DNA of 64,000 nt from Bombus terrestris. Its lineage: Eukaryota > Arthropoda > Insecta > Hymenoptera > Apidae. Under the pieces are notes generated by a model. The model ran no database searches. It was not told where the DNA came from and was given only the letters and a program-made list of their open reading frames with translations. Position numbers and translations under genes: made by a program. The stretch spans positions 8,537,725 through 8,601,724 of the forward strand of contig NC_063274.1 in assembly GCF_910591885.1 (NCBI RefSeq), read 5' to 3'. Below are positions 12,076 through 23,869 of this stretch, piece after piece; position 1 is the stretch's first letter; each line of letters begins with the position of its first letter.

Positions 12076-12570
12076 ATGCCCGCTGCTCGAGGGGGGGTTT
12101 CTTCCACCACTGACTCTCGTTTCCTCTCTCGCTCTCTCGCCCTCGCGGCCTACTGCTGCTACCGCTACCGCTACTGCTGTTGGCTGCTGTTCTGCTGCTC
12201 ACCGTTGTCTACGTCGTCGTCGACGCGTTTCAGAGCAGCGCGTTCTCGCGCGTTGCAGGCATCCGCGATAGTGTCGAAAACCGGGAAACGGAGCGTCGGT
12301 GTCGATCGTAAATTCGCTCTCGATCCGCGACCAACAGTCGTTCTTAATCTTCTTACTTGTTCTTCTTCCGCTTCTCCTCGTCTTCTTCTGTTGGACAAGG
12401 GAAGATCCGGGCCAAAGACACGCGGATCAACCGGATTTCAACCGTGCGTGCGTATGTGCGCGCGCGCGCGCACCCTCCGGAGCTACATCGATCTTCCTGT
12501 CTTCCTGCGAGTGAGAGATAGATCGGCTGTTACGTCGCGACGGAACCTCAGCCGTCTCCAAGAATCATGA
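12076..12570 (+). CDS. 164-codon upstream ORF in the SoxD leader
   Basis: The first ATG after the predicted initiator begins MPAARGGVSS and stays open for 164 codons to TGA, ahead of the main start at 12903. The product is Ser-, Arg- and Cys-rich with no recognisable domain and reads like translated simple sequence (CTGCTACCG-type repeats). If the start site is right, scanning ribosomes meet it first, so it could repress SoxD translation. It is more likely a regulatory or chance frame than a functional protein. Confidence 0.15.
   Translation: MPAARGGVSSTTDSRFLSRSLALAAYCCYRYRYCCWLLFCCSPLSTSSSTRFRAARSRALQASAIVSKTGKRSVGVDRKFALDPRPTVVLNLLTCSSSASPRLLLLDKGRSGPKTRGSTGFQPCVRMCARARTLRSYIDLPVFLRVRDRSAVTSRRNLSRLQES
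12457..12473. repeat. Alternating CG tract in SoxD exon 1
   Basis: GTGCGCGCGCGCGCGCA is an alternating purine-pyrimidine run of the kind that can adopt Z-DNA. It lies inside the predicted leader. Confidence 0.6.
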
Positions 12571-12902
12571 CGTAAATGCGTGTTTGGGACCAGCCGGCGT
12601 TTACGGTCGTCCGAAGACTGGAGTACTCTGCGTACGCAAGAATTCTTACCGGTTATACGTGGCCGACCAGTGAAACGATTATTCTCCGACTTCGCCGCAT
12701 CGAGTGCTGTTTGACGTCCGATCTGTCGATCCGCGGCACAGCCGACACATGCTCATCTCTGCTGCCTCGGATCGTTGGTTCTCGTTCAAGTGCCGGTTCT
12801 GTGCGGGGGTGTAAAGTATACGTATATATTTTGTAATTACGTGACAAGTGCCACGAAGACGTCGAAGGGTAGTCGAAGCTACCAGCGCGCGAGCAGGATG
12901 AT

Positions 12903-12919
12903 ATGAGCACGCTTGGCAG
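12903..12919 (+). CDS. SoxD: SoxD coding start in exon 1 (first 5 codons plus 2 nt), tentative
   Basis: The ATG at 12903 reads MSTLG plus two bases (AG) before the CAG|GTGAGT donor. Joining to exon 2, which begins ACTGAGGATGTCC, completes AGA and continues LRMSSKRKSP, so this ATG is in frame with the SoxD body. G is at -3 of the start. Vertebrate SOX5/SOX6 isoforms begin directly at MSSK, so the ATG at 40918 may equally be the real or an alternative start. An in-frame, stop-free join has roughly a one-in-three chance of arising randomly, so this supports the exon but does not prove it. Confidence 0.45.
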
Positions 12920-14130
12920 GTGAGTGAGACGCACGAGCACGTGACCGCGTTGCGAGAACGATACCGGTGTACCGGCGACGGTGTGTATACTCGTTACTTC
13001 TGTCACTTCCCTTTCTCACTTTCGATTCCAATTAACAACCGCCTTTTCAAAATTTAGCAGATCGTCATCTACGTATACTCGCTCTCTTTGTCAGCCACTC
13101 TTCAGTTTCAAATTAATGCCACATTGCCTACGATCGTTTGGAGCATTATTTACAAATTATTCCAAATGTGTGCGTACTCTCCCTGGAGCACGTCGCTCAG
13201 CGTAATCTGTCCAATACTCGAACGATAACGGTAGTGGGGCGCGTGTGTGCGTGGCCAGCGTGTGTTCCTGCCAGACAGCCCGTGTGCACACGCAGGGCCA
13301 TGTGTTCCCGGCGAAAGAGGAGATCGACAGCGAGAGAGAATTGGGAATACGAAGAAGGGTGGCCGAGAAAGAGAGGGAATCGTGCATCGCATCTGACCCA
13401 GTGACCCTCCCTTGACTGTGCCTGTTTCTACCGTTTCCCCTTAATGCCGCTACCCTCTTCTTTGGGTTTCTCCGGCTCCTTCCTGCTCTCTATCGTCGTC
13501 GTCGTTGTCGTAGCCTGTGTCCTACGCGACCCTCTCAAAAATCTCGAACGATTTCGTCTTTCCTTCTCGGTCGACCACTTGACGCACTCTACAAATCCTC
13601 TGTCTCCGCGTTCAACGTGTCTGAACATCTTGTCAAAAGGGGACAGCGAATGATCCCTGGGAAATAAAGTCGACTTCTTCTCTGTAACGTGGCCGGCCTT
13701 GCTTATCCTGCATCTTAGGAGAAAAACAGAGAGAAAAACGATTCTTTTACATGGGATAAAGACACGAGTGTCATCGATGGGACGATTATCACAGTGGCAG
13801 ATATTTAAACGTATTCGAGAAGTGGAAAATTTTCACAGCAGATTTTAAGTTTGCTGTTTCTAATCGTCGAGTGTCATCTCGTGGAAAGCTTCGTTTCAAT
13901 TTTCCATCTTCCGGTTCATGGATAGGCAGGCTGTAATACGCTCGAGATCGAAAGTACGCGGCCTGAAAACGTGCAACGCGCGAGCTTGCCTCGCGTCGAC
14001 ATCAAAGGGTAAAGTCGCTGGTTTGCATAAACAGCTAAACCGGAGCGCGAGGGGACGCCGATGGGAGCAGGATAAATCTTTCATCGTGTCCTTAATTAAA
14101 ATCGGTGTAATAGTATTTTTATTGTAGAAC

Positions 14131-14545
14131 CACTCGGGCTACCCTTTGCGTTTGATCGAGTTTCATGACAAATTCACCGCCGAATCGAAACTATTTTCCG
14201 ATGTTTGATGATTTCGGTATCTTCAAACGTCTCAATGCTTTTGATACGTTAACCATGCCCGTGAATAATAATCCATGAAACAAAGTGTTTGTGAATTATT
14301 ATCGAGGTTCCATAAATGCCACGATAATCCACGTAGTAATATTTTTATCGGGCTACCATTAAACTTGTGTGTTGGATCATGTTTCTGAACAAGTACATAC
14401 ATCCCCAATTCCGAGCGTAACTCTTTTTGTCGTTTGATGATTTTAATATATCGATCATCGTTGTTACGAATAATAAATCGTGAAACAAGATACGCGAATT
14501 ATTCCCGGGACTCCGTAAATATCATGAAATTTCGCGTAGACAACA
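14131..14545. repeat. Two-copy diverged tandem duplication, unit about 205-230 bp
   Basis: Ordered landmarks repeat. CGGGCTACC occurs at 14135 and 14349, GTTTGATGATTT at 14203 and 14432, and GAATAATA followed by (C/G)(A/G)TGAAACAA at 14263 and 14468. Each unit ends with a TCC(A/G)TAAAT...CGTAG segment. The varying offsets (214, 229 and 205) show insertions and deletions since duplication. Confidence 0.5.
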
Positions 14546-17500
14546 GACAGGCGTCTGCACAAGCACGAAACTAACATAGGATGCTACAGCGTCGCGAGGT
14601 TAGTTGGGCTGACTATCATCCCAAAATAAAACGCGACTGTCAACGTTGCATTGTGTCTACTGAACAGTTGAACACAATATCCGTGGTTGTGTCAAGTAGA
14701 GACAAAATTCCGAGAATCAAGCAACATCTCTCTACTCTATCTATCTACTCCCACAATCTCTACTCTCGCGTGTAGTGATATTAGATTAGAGATGTGGACG
14801 AAGTATATCTCGTGCAACGTACACAACGTAAGGAAACACGAAACAAAAAAGTTTCCAGCACCAAGAACATCCGAAACGGAGCTTCGGGGAACGAGTTATT
14901 GGACGTGTCTTACGCACCGTAAAATTACTACTGTCGTGCCACTAACTCCTAGCGTTCTTCGTATGCCCCCGTGCAACAATCGCTTTCTTGCGAGAATTCG
15001 GCTATTAAAAGGTTTGTTTGGTCTTTGCGAAAGTTGAAAGAGATTAGACGCGATCCGGGATTCATGCGTAATATACATATTGTTTGGATATAAGATTGGA
15101 ATAGAGGGAGAGAATTATTGTTATTGAGTCTTTGTGTTATTTGATTAGACGTGTAACAGTTGCGCAGTCTACTTATAGAGATGTCGGTTCGCTGATTTAG
15201 ATATTGAACAGATGCTAGGGTATAGAGGAAGCCGATGAAATTAAGTGGAATTCGAGTTAGGTGTGGGATTTATCGATTGGAAAATTCAGGTGAGACAGTG
15301 GTTGACACGTGAAATTTGACAAGTGATAGAAATTGGTTAGCGTTTAGATGAAATCTGAAAATAGCTAGAAGTTAATGCGAATATATCTAATTAAAAAGTA
15401 CAAAATAAATGTTGCTCGTTCTGCGATACTGTGATTAATTAGGAAACTTAAGGATCATAATTATTTTGATCACAATCGCCAAACTTAATACCGGTGTATT
15501 TTCGTACATTATGCGATATATTAAATTATATATTTAATACACGAAGTGGTTAAACGATAGAAGTAAAAATAAATAGAATTAGTTATCTTAGCGCGTAAGT
15601 GTCTTTCATCCTATGACAGCCTTTATTCAAGAATAATCATTGAACAATTCTAATACTCTAAAAACTTACCTTTGAAAATCACAGAAGAATTTTCAAAATT
15701 AAATCTCTTCTTAATTTCTGCTTCAAACTTTCAGTTTTCTTTCACGCGAAATGTTTCTATTCCGCTGTAATTTATCGCGACACTGTACCCCCGCGTTTTA
15801 CAGTCATCGTCTTTTGGCTCCAATCTGACAGCTTCGACAACCGAAACCGTACAAGACAGAACAAAGACCAAACTACAAGAGTCTCTGAATAATTGAATTT
15901 CAGCAAAATCCTGCACTATTCTACGATATTTCGTTTTATCGATCACTCTGAAGCGTCTTAATAATCAATTAGTCAGGTTTCCGAGCAAAGCTCTGTTACC
16001 CTCTCCGAGAATAATCCGCGGATTCTAGGTGCGCACTGCCGAGCGTACGCCACGGTTCACGCCAAAAATACCGAATAATCTCGAGAGGAGCGTGATAATT
16101 AACAGCGAACGCATGGTGTCGAGGAGCGTTCGTGCAAAACGCCTCGTGCATGCATTGTTGCACGCGCGTTGCATAATTAGGATGTACCGATCGATAGCCA
16201 AGCGAAAATGAAGGTGAAAATGAAAAACCCAATCTAACTATACGAATCTCCGCTTTGTCTGTATTTCTCCATTATTCATTGTATTCTACGATATCGACTT
16301 TATCGAATCTTGCAATAGGCTCCGTAGATATCGGTTTATTAGTCCCTGACGAATGAAAGCGTCTCTGGTAGACGATCGAAGAGGTCGAAATAAATGATTT
16401 TGATTCCTAATTAGGTCAATATCGGTTTCTGTTGCACTAACTCAAAGTCGCTCGAAGGAAGGGTAACAGACGAAGGAGATGGTAGCGGAGGAAGCAAAAC
16501 GGAGTCATGAAAGATCGGTGTCCTTTTCTGCGTGCTCGTCTGAAAAGATTCGCAGAGATACAAAGTGTCTTCAGACACGATACATCATATGTATCTGCTT
16601 TCCGATTCTGTCGTTCTTTCTATTCGTTCATCGAGCCGAATGAGAAAAAAATGCAGAGGAAAAAGAAAAAACAGAAGATAAAGGGAGGAGAAGAAGGCGA
16701 AAAAGAAACAAAGGCCGGAAGTAAAAAAAAGTGTATGTGGAAAAAACAATATAGGCGCGTTTCTTTACGTAACGCCGCGTTCGCAGCAAGTGCGTTCGTT
16801 TCTGCATTTTTCCGCGTCGTTCACCAGAGTAAAAAGGCGGGAAAAAATGCGAATGGAAGAGATCAAATGACTACACAGAGACAGACTTTGTTATCGAAAC
16901 GTTTCTATATCTCTATCCATATTCATCGACCGCCTTTACATTTGTATGATCTCTCAGCGCGCGCCACGCGTAATAAATCCCCGCGTCGCATGGATTATTA
17001 GGCCCGGCAGCCTCTCTCTCTCACTGGACGTATTATACCTCTGATCAATGACCAGAAATAAGATACCTGTGTGCACGTACGCTTTTGCTGGCCACGGTAA
17101 ATAAAATGATGATAACGATGCTGTAAAAACCGCGGCTCTAATCGGCCGCGTAATGTTGCAATGGCCACGCGTTTTAGTTTGTCGCGCTCGAAACACTTGA
17201 ATATCAGTTACGAAGATACGTGAAACGTATAAAAGCCATCTCGTTTATTTTTTTAATTATTTTTCGTTTCATTTCAAAATATTGCGTGCAAACGCCTTGA
17301 TAATGCTTTATAAGAACCATAATCTAATCTCCAACCGCTTACATAATATTAGAATGGCATTATCTTGCGTTCCTCTCAGATACGATTCTTCGAGACGTAC
17401 ACGTAATGTCGAGACTTCCAATAAATTATCGTGCCGTTTAGATTTCCTTTCGAAAACGTGGATCTGAATTTTCTTCGATTATTATTATACTATGGATGCT

Positions 17501-20500
17501 TATTCATATTCATATTTTCGCGAACGTTTAGCTCATAACTTGTAAAATGTATTTGTTTTATTGTGATAAGGAACTTGTTATTGTTATAAAAGAGAATTTA
17601 ATAGTATTGATAATCTGTAACAATCGTAAGCGAGTTTTATGTATCTACATCTGAAATATAGAGCATACGTGATTGGACAATGCTTCGCAGGAAGTACGAT
17701 TTAATTGACAATTAGTCTCGTGCTGTAATAATATTAATTAGTCTTGCTCTCAAGAATATGCTTATAATTCATTAACACGACTATAGTTAACGACTAGAAT
17801 CGTCTTCGTTCTGTTTGACTTCGAGAAATAGTAGCTTCTTTCCGACTGTAATATCTACGTCTGAAGCACACAAGGGGCCGAGATAAGAATGAGACAAAGG
17901 ATTTAAAGCATTTATAGCGAGGACACTGATAATTCGAAACTGGATTTAAAAATTGACAGTATTTTTGAAAATGACGAATGTAGTATACTTATCTAGAAAA
18001 AATCACGATTATTCAGTTTCCAGAAAGAATGTAACTCGCATCTTTGTAAAATATCGTCGTATGCTTTTGGTGCTCGTACTTAGTAATACAAAATAAAATA
18101 TGAGCTTAGTTTTGTTTAAGCGGTTTCATAAACTGCGCATCAAAGATCGCTGAATGCATTACGGTCGAACGAATTTGAATTGCAAAAATCATGTAGGTCA
18201 TATACTTTGACTTTCGTCTGTAACTTAAAAGTACGTATTATTCTAGTTTTTTTCCTCAATGCGTAACGTAAAGAGTATAATTATACCGATAATTGACAAT
18301 AATACAACAATCTAATCGCAGATTAGTTATGTGACGCAATGATTATGATATTTAAATCTGCTGTATAACGTTTTCGAACTTAAAACTCCATTTTCTTGTC
18401 CATTTAACTTAAAATGTCATCTATCAGTATAATAACTTTGCAAACAGAGTTGCTACAGTGTCCACCGATAAGATCGATTATTATTTCTTAACTTCATATT
18501 TGCGTTTAAATTATGTTGCAGCCTATGATTAGATAAGTACCACACAGTATTGTCAAATTTTCTACTATTTATCTGCGTGATAGCTCTTTAGAAGATGACA
18601 GACTCTTTAAAAAACCGAAATCATATCTCTTTGACGTTTTCTTGTTTCCTTCGCAATTAATACATTGTCAATTATTCGAATTGTTTGTCTTCGTATTTGT
18701 ACAAACAAATGTAAAGAAGTTTCATAAAGATTCATGCGTTCGGTATGAAACACGAAGACAAAGTTCATCGTATCGAAATATTACTTGTTACAAACGTTAC
18801 AATGTGGTAGATTACGTGGAATATCTGCGATGTTGAAGTGACGAATGTTTATTTTCAAGTAGATGATTTTTCTGTTAAAAAGATAAAACAAACTGAAGCA
18901 CAACAAATAGGAATATTTCTAAGTTTCACATTACACGTCGTTATAACGTTATAGGACAATTAAAATGTACTATACTTCATGAAATACCAATTAAACTATC
19001 TGCCAAAGCTTTAAAAATGTATAGTACAATTGATATCAGCAATCGACGAACTATCGATCCTTATTCCGATAAGCTCCGACACTCACGAAAAAACTTAGTT
19101 GGTGAAACAAGAAGCGAAACTCGAGAAATCATTTTATTTGGCGTGAAATACGTGGACGGGTCTATAATTACGTGTGACACGTCGCGTCGGTCCATACGAA
19201 TTCAGAAACGTATGCATCGTCTTCACAATGTTTCTCGCGCGATTGCGTCACTGCGAGGCGGACAAAACGTGCGCGCGCGCTATCCCCGAAGTGTCAAAAC
19301 GTGCGAGCGCGGTCACACTCTTCGTGTATATCTTCGTCATTGGCGAAAGAAAAAAAGTCACGATAACGTGGTCCAGGCCGTATCAACGAAAAGAACACAC
19401 GAACCGTTGTTGCGCAACCGGCGACTAACAATATGTATAAACACTATACAACGGCAGAGCGTATCTCTCGCGATGATGCTCGTGCGAGCATGAAAATATA
19501 TTCATGAGATAAGAGGTATTCTTGTCGAGGGAAGAAGTTTAGGAAAATGAAAGAGATTTTATGGGTCAACGGGGGATAATTGTTAAGAATTTCTTGTCGC
19601 GTGGCTTAATGAGTATGGTGTTCGAAAAATAGATAATTAAATTTCGAAAAAATGTTCTACTTCGTTCGAATTTTTCGACTGCGTCGAACCTAATATGATC
19701 CACAGCGATGAATGCCTAATACATTGATTAACAGCGTACGGGCAATCGAAACTTCGCATTAATTCGCACGCCATTTTTTCGCAGATGCTCGTTAATGAAT
19801 AACCAAGTAGATAATCGAATGATCGTTTTACGTGATATCCTTTTAATCTGAAAACGATATATGTTGGAATGAAAGAAGATACATATACGTGAATGATAAT
19901 TAGATCTGATAGCGTGTTTGATATTGACATTATGTATGTATCTTGGATAATTATAGAACATATTAATTACAAATTATTTCCTATGAGTTATTGTTTGTTG
20001 CTTAAATTGGTTTCCATTTAAATAAATTGTATGCTATTAAAAATTCGAAATTCTGATTCTTGTTTAAATTACAATTTCAGACGATTTTTCTAATCTGATT
20101 TCCGTATGATACTTCTCGGCTTAATATGGAAATATAAAATGGTATAAAAATTCTCAGAATATCTATGAGATAACATTTCCAACCTTCAACTTTTCAAAGC
20201 CTTTATTTTTTCATAATAAGTGCAACATTAGTCAAGAATAAAAATGATGTCACATAATGCAAGCCAATCTAATATAGTCTCTTATATTAACCTGTATTTC
20301 TATTAATTCACAGACTTAATCTAGAATAATGTTCTGTATTTAACTTCCTCAGACACAGAAATGAAACGTTTTTACAAAAACACGTGCGACGTAGCTTATG
20401 CATTTTAACGCGAACATGAGACATCCGTACACAAATATAACGTACAGAGCAAATCCGTCCTCGCGCAACTCATGACTTTTCCGTTTTTTCGATCCGAGCT

Positions 20501-20901
20501 GAGCTTGATCATACTGGTGCCGACGAAAATCTGTCAGCAGTTAAAGGTCTCGTCGCGCGGCTAATTAGCCTGAAAACAACGGCAAACTTTCAAAGCAAAA
20601 GAGAAGCCGGGGAAAAGGTCTGTGCTCCAATTACGACGTTTCCATGAGATCGATGGATACGCAACGACCGCTTTTTTACCGTGATCCCAAAGGTAAAAAT
20701 AAAAAAAGGAAATAAAATAAAACAGGGGGCAAAAAGAAAGAAAATTTCCAGGCTGCACTCACGTTTCCGTTTCTGCTTTCATCGACGTAACGCGTGTGTG
20801 TCCTGGTCGTGAGGGCAAATAATCGTCGATCGCTCAGCGGATACGCAATCGTTGATCTGGTTCTCTGTAAAGTTGCGCAGGTAGAGACGTTGCAACGATT
20901 T

Positions 20902-20928
20902 AGAGAAAGAGAGAGAGAGAGAGAGAGA
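20902..20928. repeat. GA microsatellite
   Basis: A near-pure (GA)n run in intron 1. A CAGGTAG motif, the sequence bound by the pioneer factor Zelda in insects, lies 20 bases upstream (20878-20884). Confidence 0.7.
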
Positions 20929-21348
20929 TCGGGATAGATTAGAGTAAGTAATGAAAATATTCGGATGCTAAAAAGTATGAGTGAGATGCGTGTTTATTTT
21001 TAATATCTCGTGAGTTGAAAAAGAAAGAAAAACGAAACGAAGGCAGAACTTGCGTTTTGATGGATGAAATAAGGAGTTTATTAATTCAGGAGCTATGCCA
21101 AACTATGGATATACCAAACCGTGCAGTTAACTTTCAATCAGTTGAGTCATTGAAAATCACAATAGTACAGGTTGTATTTAAGTTGGGTTATTTAATATTA
21201 ATTGATATTCTATATTTCACACGACATGTTGATGCTTTCTATCATGTAAAACATGAAACACAAATTAGAATCAGGTATTTTAAAAGCTTGCTCCAATTAT
21301 ACTAATTGAGGAACTTAAGATTAAGAGTTAGACAGGCTGCTAAAGAGA

Positions 21349-21540
21349 ATGGGAATAGCATCGATACCAAGGAGGCTTCTAAATTGCAGAGCAACGAATA
21401 GCACGAATTTAGTAGGCAAGCCTAATACAATGATTTTGATCTCGCTTTTGATAATGTTCGTGTATGGGACAATTGCGCATGGGAGCGCAGGATTGTCATC
21501 GAGAAATCGTACGACCTTTTCTCGGAAGGTAATGAGGTAA
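21349..21540 (+). CDS. Small ORF with signal-peptide-like segment inside SoxD intron 1
   Basis: The 63-codon frame contains an internal ATG at 21430 (A at -3) that starts MILISLLIMFVYGTIAHG, a hydrophobic stretch shaped like a secretory signal peptide with small residues (AHGSAG) near a possible cleavage point. A Ser/Arg-rich tail follows, ending SRKVMR. Donor-like sequences sit at the end of the frame: AATGAG|GTAAGA (GT at 21537) and GGAAG|GTAATG (GT at 21529). It could be the first coding exon of a nested secreted-peptide gene, but no downstream exon or peptide was identified and AT-rich DNA can produce such stretches by chance. Confidence 0.15.
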   Translation: MGIASIPRRLLNCRATNSTNLVGKPNTMILISLLIMFVYGTIAHGSAGLSSRNRTTFSRKVMR

Positions 21541-21650
21541 GAGGCCGATTACTCTATAATCGACGTGCTCGTTGTGCCGTTACAACCGAGCATCCGTGAC
21601 ACAATATGTTAGTGTAACAAAGAAATAGAACGAGATCTGTGTAGGGTAGT

Positions 21651-21750
21651 GATACCATGGTATCAATGCGCCTTCGAGTCTTTTGTAACGCCGTGGTATC
21701 AATGTGTTCTTAGTATCTTTTATGATGCCGGTTAAAGCAATGTTGACGAA
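21651..21750. repeat. 36-bp minisatellite, two clear copies and a decayed third
   Basis: CCATGGTATCAATG (21655) and CCGTGGTATCAATG (21691) head adjacent units of 36-37 bases. A degraded third begins at 21728 (CCGGTTAAAGCAATG). The first copy starts inside a perfect 14-bp palindrome, GATACCATGGTATC (21651-21664). Confidence 0.55.
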
Positions 21751-23572
21751 ATGTTAGAATTAATTTTTTGATAAGTATCATCGTATTGTTGGTGAGCTGT
21801 AAATGGTTTTGAATTTAATCTTATATAAACGGCGCAAGAAACAAAATCGTCAATATGAAACTCTTTATCAGTTCATTCATTTGCAATTAATTTTGCAATA
21901 ACCACCGTTTCGTTTTCTACATCTGCATCTATAGTTTATCCATAAAATTTGTTCAAATTCCAAGTCACAAAATACGCACATTGGATCTTCTAATTCTAAC
22001 GATATCAGTACATTATTAAAATTTCAACAATATTTGGAAATTGAGAAATAGTGGCGTAGAATATACGCAAAATAAAGCGTAGAATATGAATATATAGGTA
22101 TGTACGTAACTTATAGAGAGATGTAGAAAGTTATAAAACGAAGGTTGGTTACTAAGATAAAATGTTAAATATTAATCCTTTGATTTTGTTTTCATTGAAG
22201 TTCCGCTGATGAATCGTACTGCTATTAATAATTCTTCGTTGGAGGATATCTCTGCTCATTTCATGCATATTTAAAAGGGTCTAAATTACAATCTGCCGAT
22301 ACTTCGGTGTCATATTGCGCTGCCACCGCGATTGCTTTCGATTTATCGGTGTAATAACTTTCGAAGACTTCCAAGCAGATATTGATTATTCATACACATG
22401 CGATGTTGTACCGCTTCATCGAAGATTGATTTTCGTAATTAATAGAAAACACAGCAAGACTGTTTCTATTTTGCATCTACCACCATCTTCCTCGCCATCG
22501 ATTTGTTTCTAATGGAAATTCATATTTTTCTATAAAACGATCTACACGATCGTGTCGCTGCTTTATTGTACTTATTAATCGTTCGAATTAACAAAATTCT
22601 GATAAAAATATGATATTACTGCAATTGTGAAAGCAATAATCACAAAACCAAATGACTACGTAGTCTCTTAATACTTGCCACATTCTTGCACGCTAAATAC
22701 AACAGTAAACGAAACAACGAGAATTTCCTACAGCTAGAAGTTCCTTATTCAAGTCAGAAATATTCACTCGTGATAGATACAATCTAGCTTCATGAAAAAT
22801 ATCTAGGATCATGTAAAAATTCGTAATAATAGGTTCTGTTTATTGAAAGGGTAGAAAGATTTGCAAAACCGGACGATAAATTAACCGATAAATTACACGC
22901 AACGCGTAAATATCTTTTAACGTGGCTTCTGTTAGTACGTGTCGATCCGATTAAAAGGCTAAGTGTTTCGAAGTTACGACATACCGGGCCGGTTGTGATG
23001 TGGAACAACGGATTAGGTTTAAAAATAAACGAAATAATGTACTGCAGCGGGGAAAACAGATGTCGCTTTTCAGCCACCGGAATAGTGACTTTCAAATGCA
23101 AGCGGCGAAAGCAACGCGTAAATATCATTTATCGCCGGCTGTTTTACCAAAAGTCATCTAAGACGGAGCTTTTTCACTGTCTCGAGTCCTCTCTCTCGTG
23201 AGCAAATCGTCCGTAGCACGGAGAGTTTAAAAATTGCGCGGCCTTGTTCGAATATCGTGTGACAAAGCGTTCGAAGACGTATGCATTAATAAAAAAATAT
23301 TTTACCGCTGCATTTAACTGAAAACAGAGAAATCGAGATAAAGAAATATTGACAAATATTGACAAATATAAAAATTTTACGCTTCCCTTGATAATTTCCG
23401 ATAATTAATCCCCTCGATTGTCATTGGTAGATATACATAATTCGCTTAAACGAAAACATTTGAAACTCCACAAAATTCGTAGTTATTTTATCAGCGGGGA
23501 CAGAATTATAGGAACTAAAACAACATATGGCTCGAAACAAAAAACAACATTCGAGTCGAGTGGAACTATTTC

Positions 23573-23869
23573 TTAAGATACGCGATAAACTAAAATTTCA
23601 ATAAAAGTAAGAAACAGGAAGTTGCATCTCAATAGCAGCTCTTGAAAAAACGTTTGAGTCACTGTCTCCACCCCAATCCTTAGCAAGGACAAGGGTACCC
23701 ACGCCAAGAAGTCCATCAAGGCGCACAAGCACACAGTCGTATAGCCAAAGCAGATCGCCTTTCGTATTCCCTCTACTGTAAAGTCAGCTCTATCGAATCT
23801 TACTTGGAATAGTAATTTGTGAAATTCTAAGAAACCAGTGCATATTCTACATGTTTCACCTTCTTCGTG
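23573..23869 (-). other. 98-codon ATG-less open frame over a compositionally distinct block
   Basis: The bases at about 23660-23765 are markedly GC-richer than the AT-rich intron around them and look protein-coding on the minus strand. The long frame runs between stops at 23870-23872 and 23573-23575 and includes a hydrophobic segment, TTVCLCALMDFLAWVPLSLL. A second minus frame across the same block reads DLLWLYDCVLVRLDGLLGVG. I do not recognise either. It may be a fossil of a mobile element or gene, an exon of a nested gene, or a conserved non-coding block. Confidence 0.2.

Larger units (their letters stand above)
12031..12919 (+). other. SoxD: Predicted SoxD exon 1 (5' leader plus first codons)
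   Basis: This CpG-rich block starts at an initiator-like TCAGTCAGTCAG and ends at a consensus donor, CAG|GTGAGT, with GT at 12920-12921. Spliced to the acceptor at 40910/40911 it gives a long leader of about 870 nt and a 17-nt coding tail. The leader is unusual in carrying several upstream ATGs: a 164-codon open frame (12076-12570), an 86-codon frame (12576-12836), and a two-codon ATG-ATA-TGA (12898-12906) whose stop overlaps the proposed start codon at 12903. Additional untranslated exons inside the 28 kb intron cannot be excluded. The strength of the donor and the in-frame join are what favour this exon. Confidence 0.55.

Noticed and set aside
17228..17235. TATAAAAG in intron 1 (also at 492-499)
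   Set aside because: AT-rich surroundings make this string common, and no initiator, exon or donor follows at a sensible distance.
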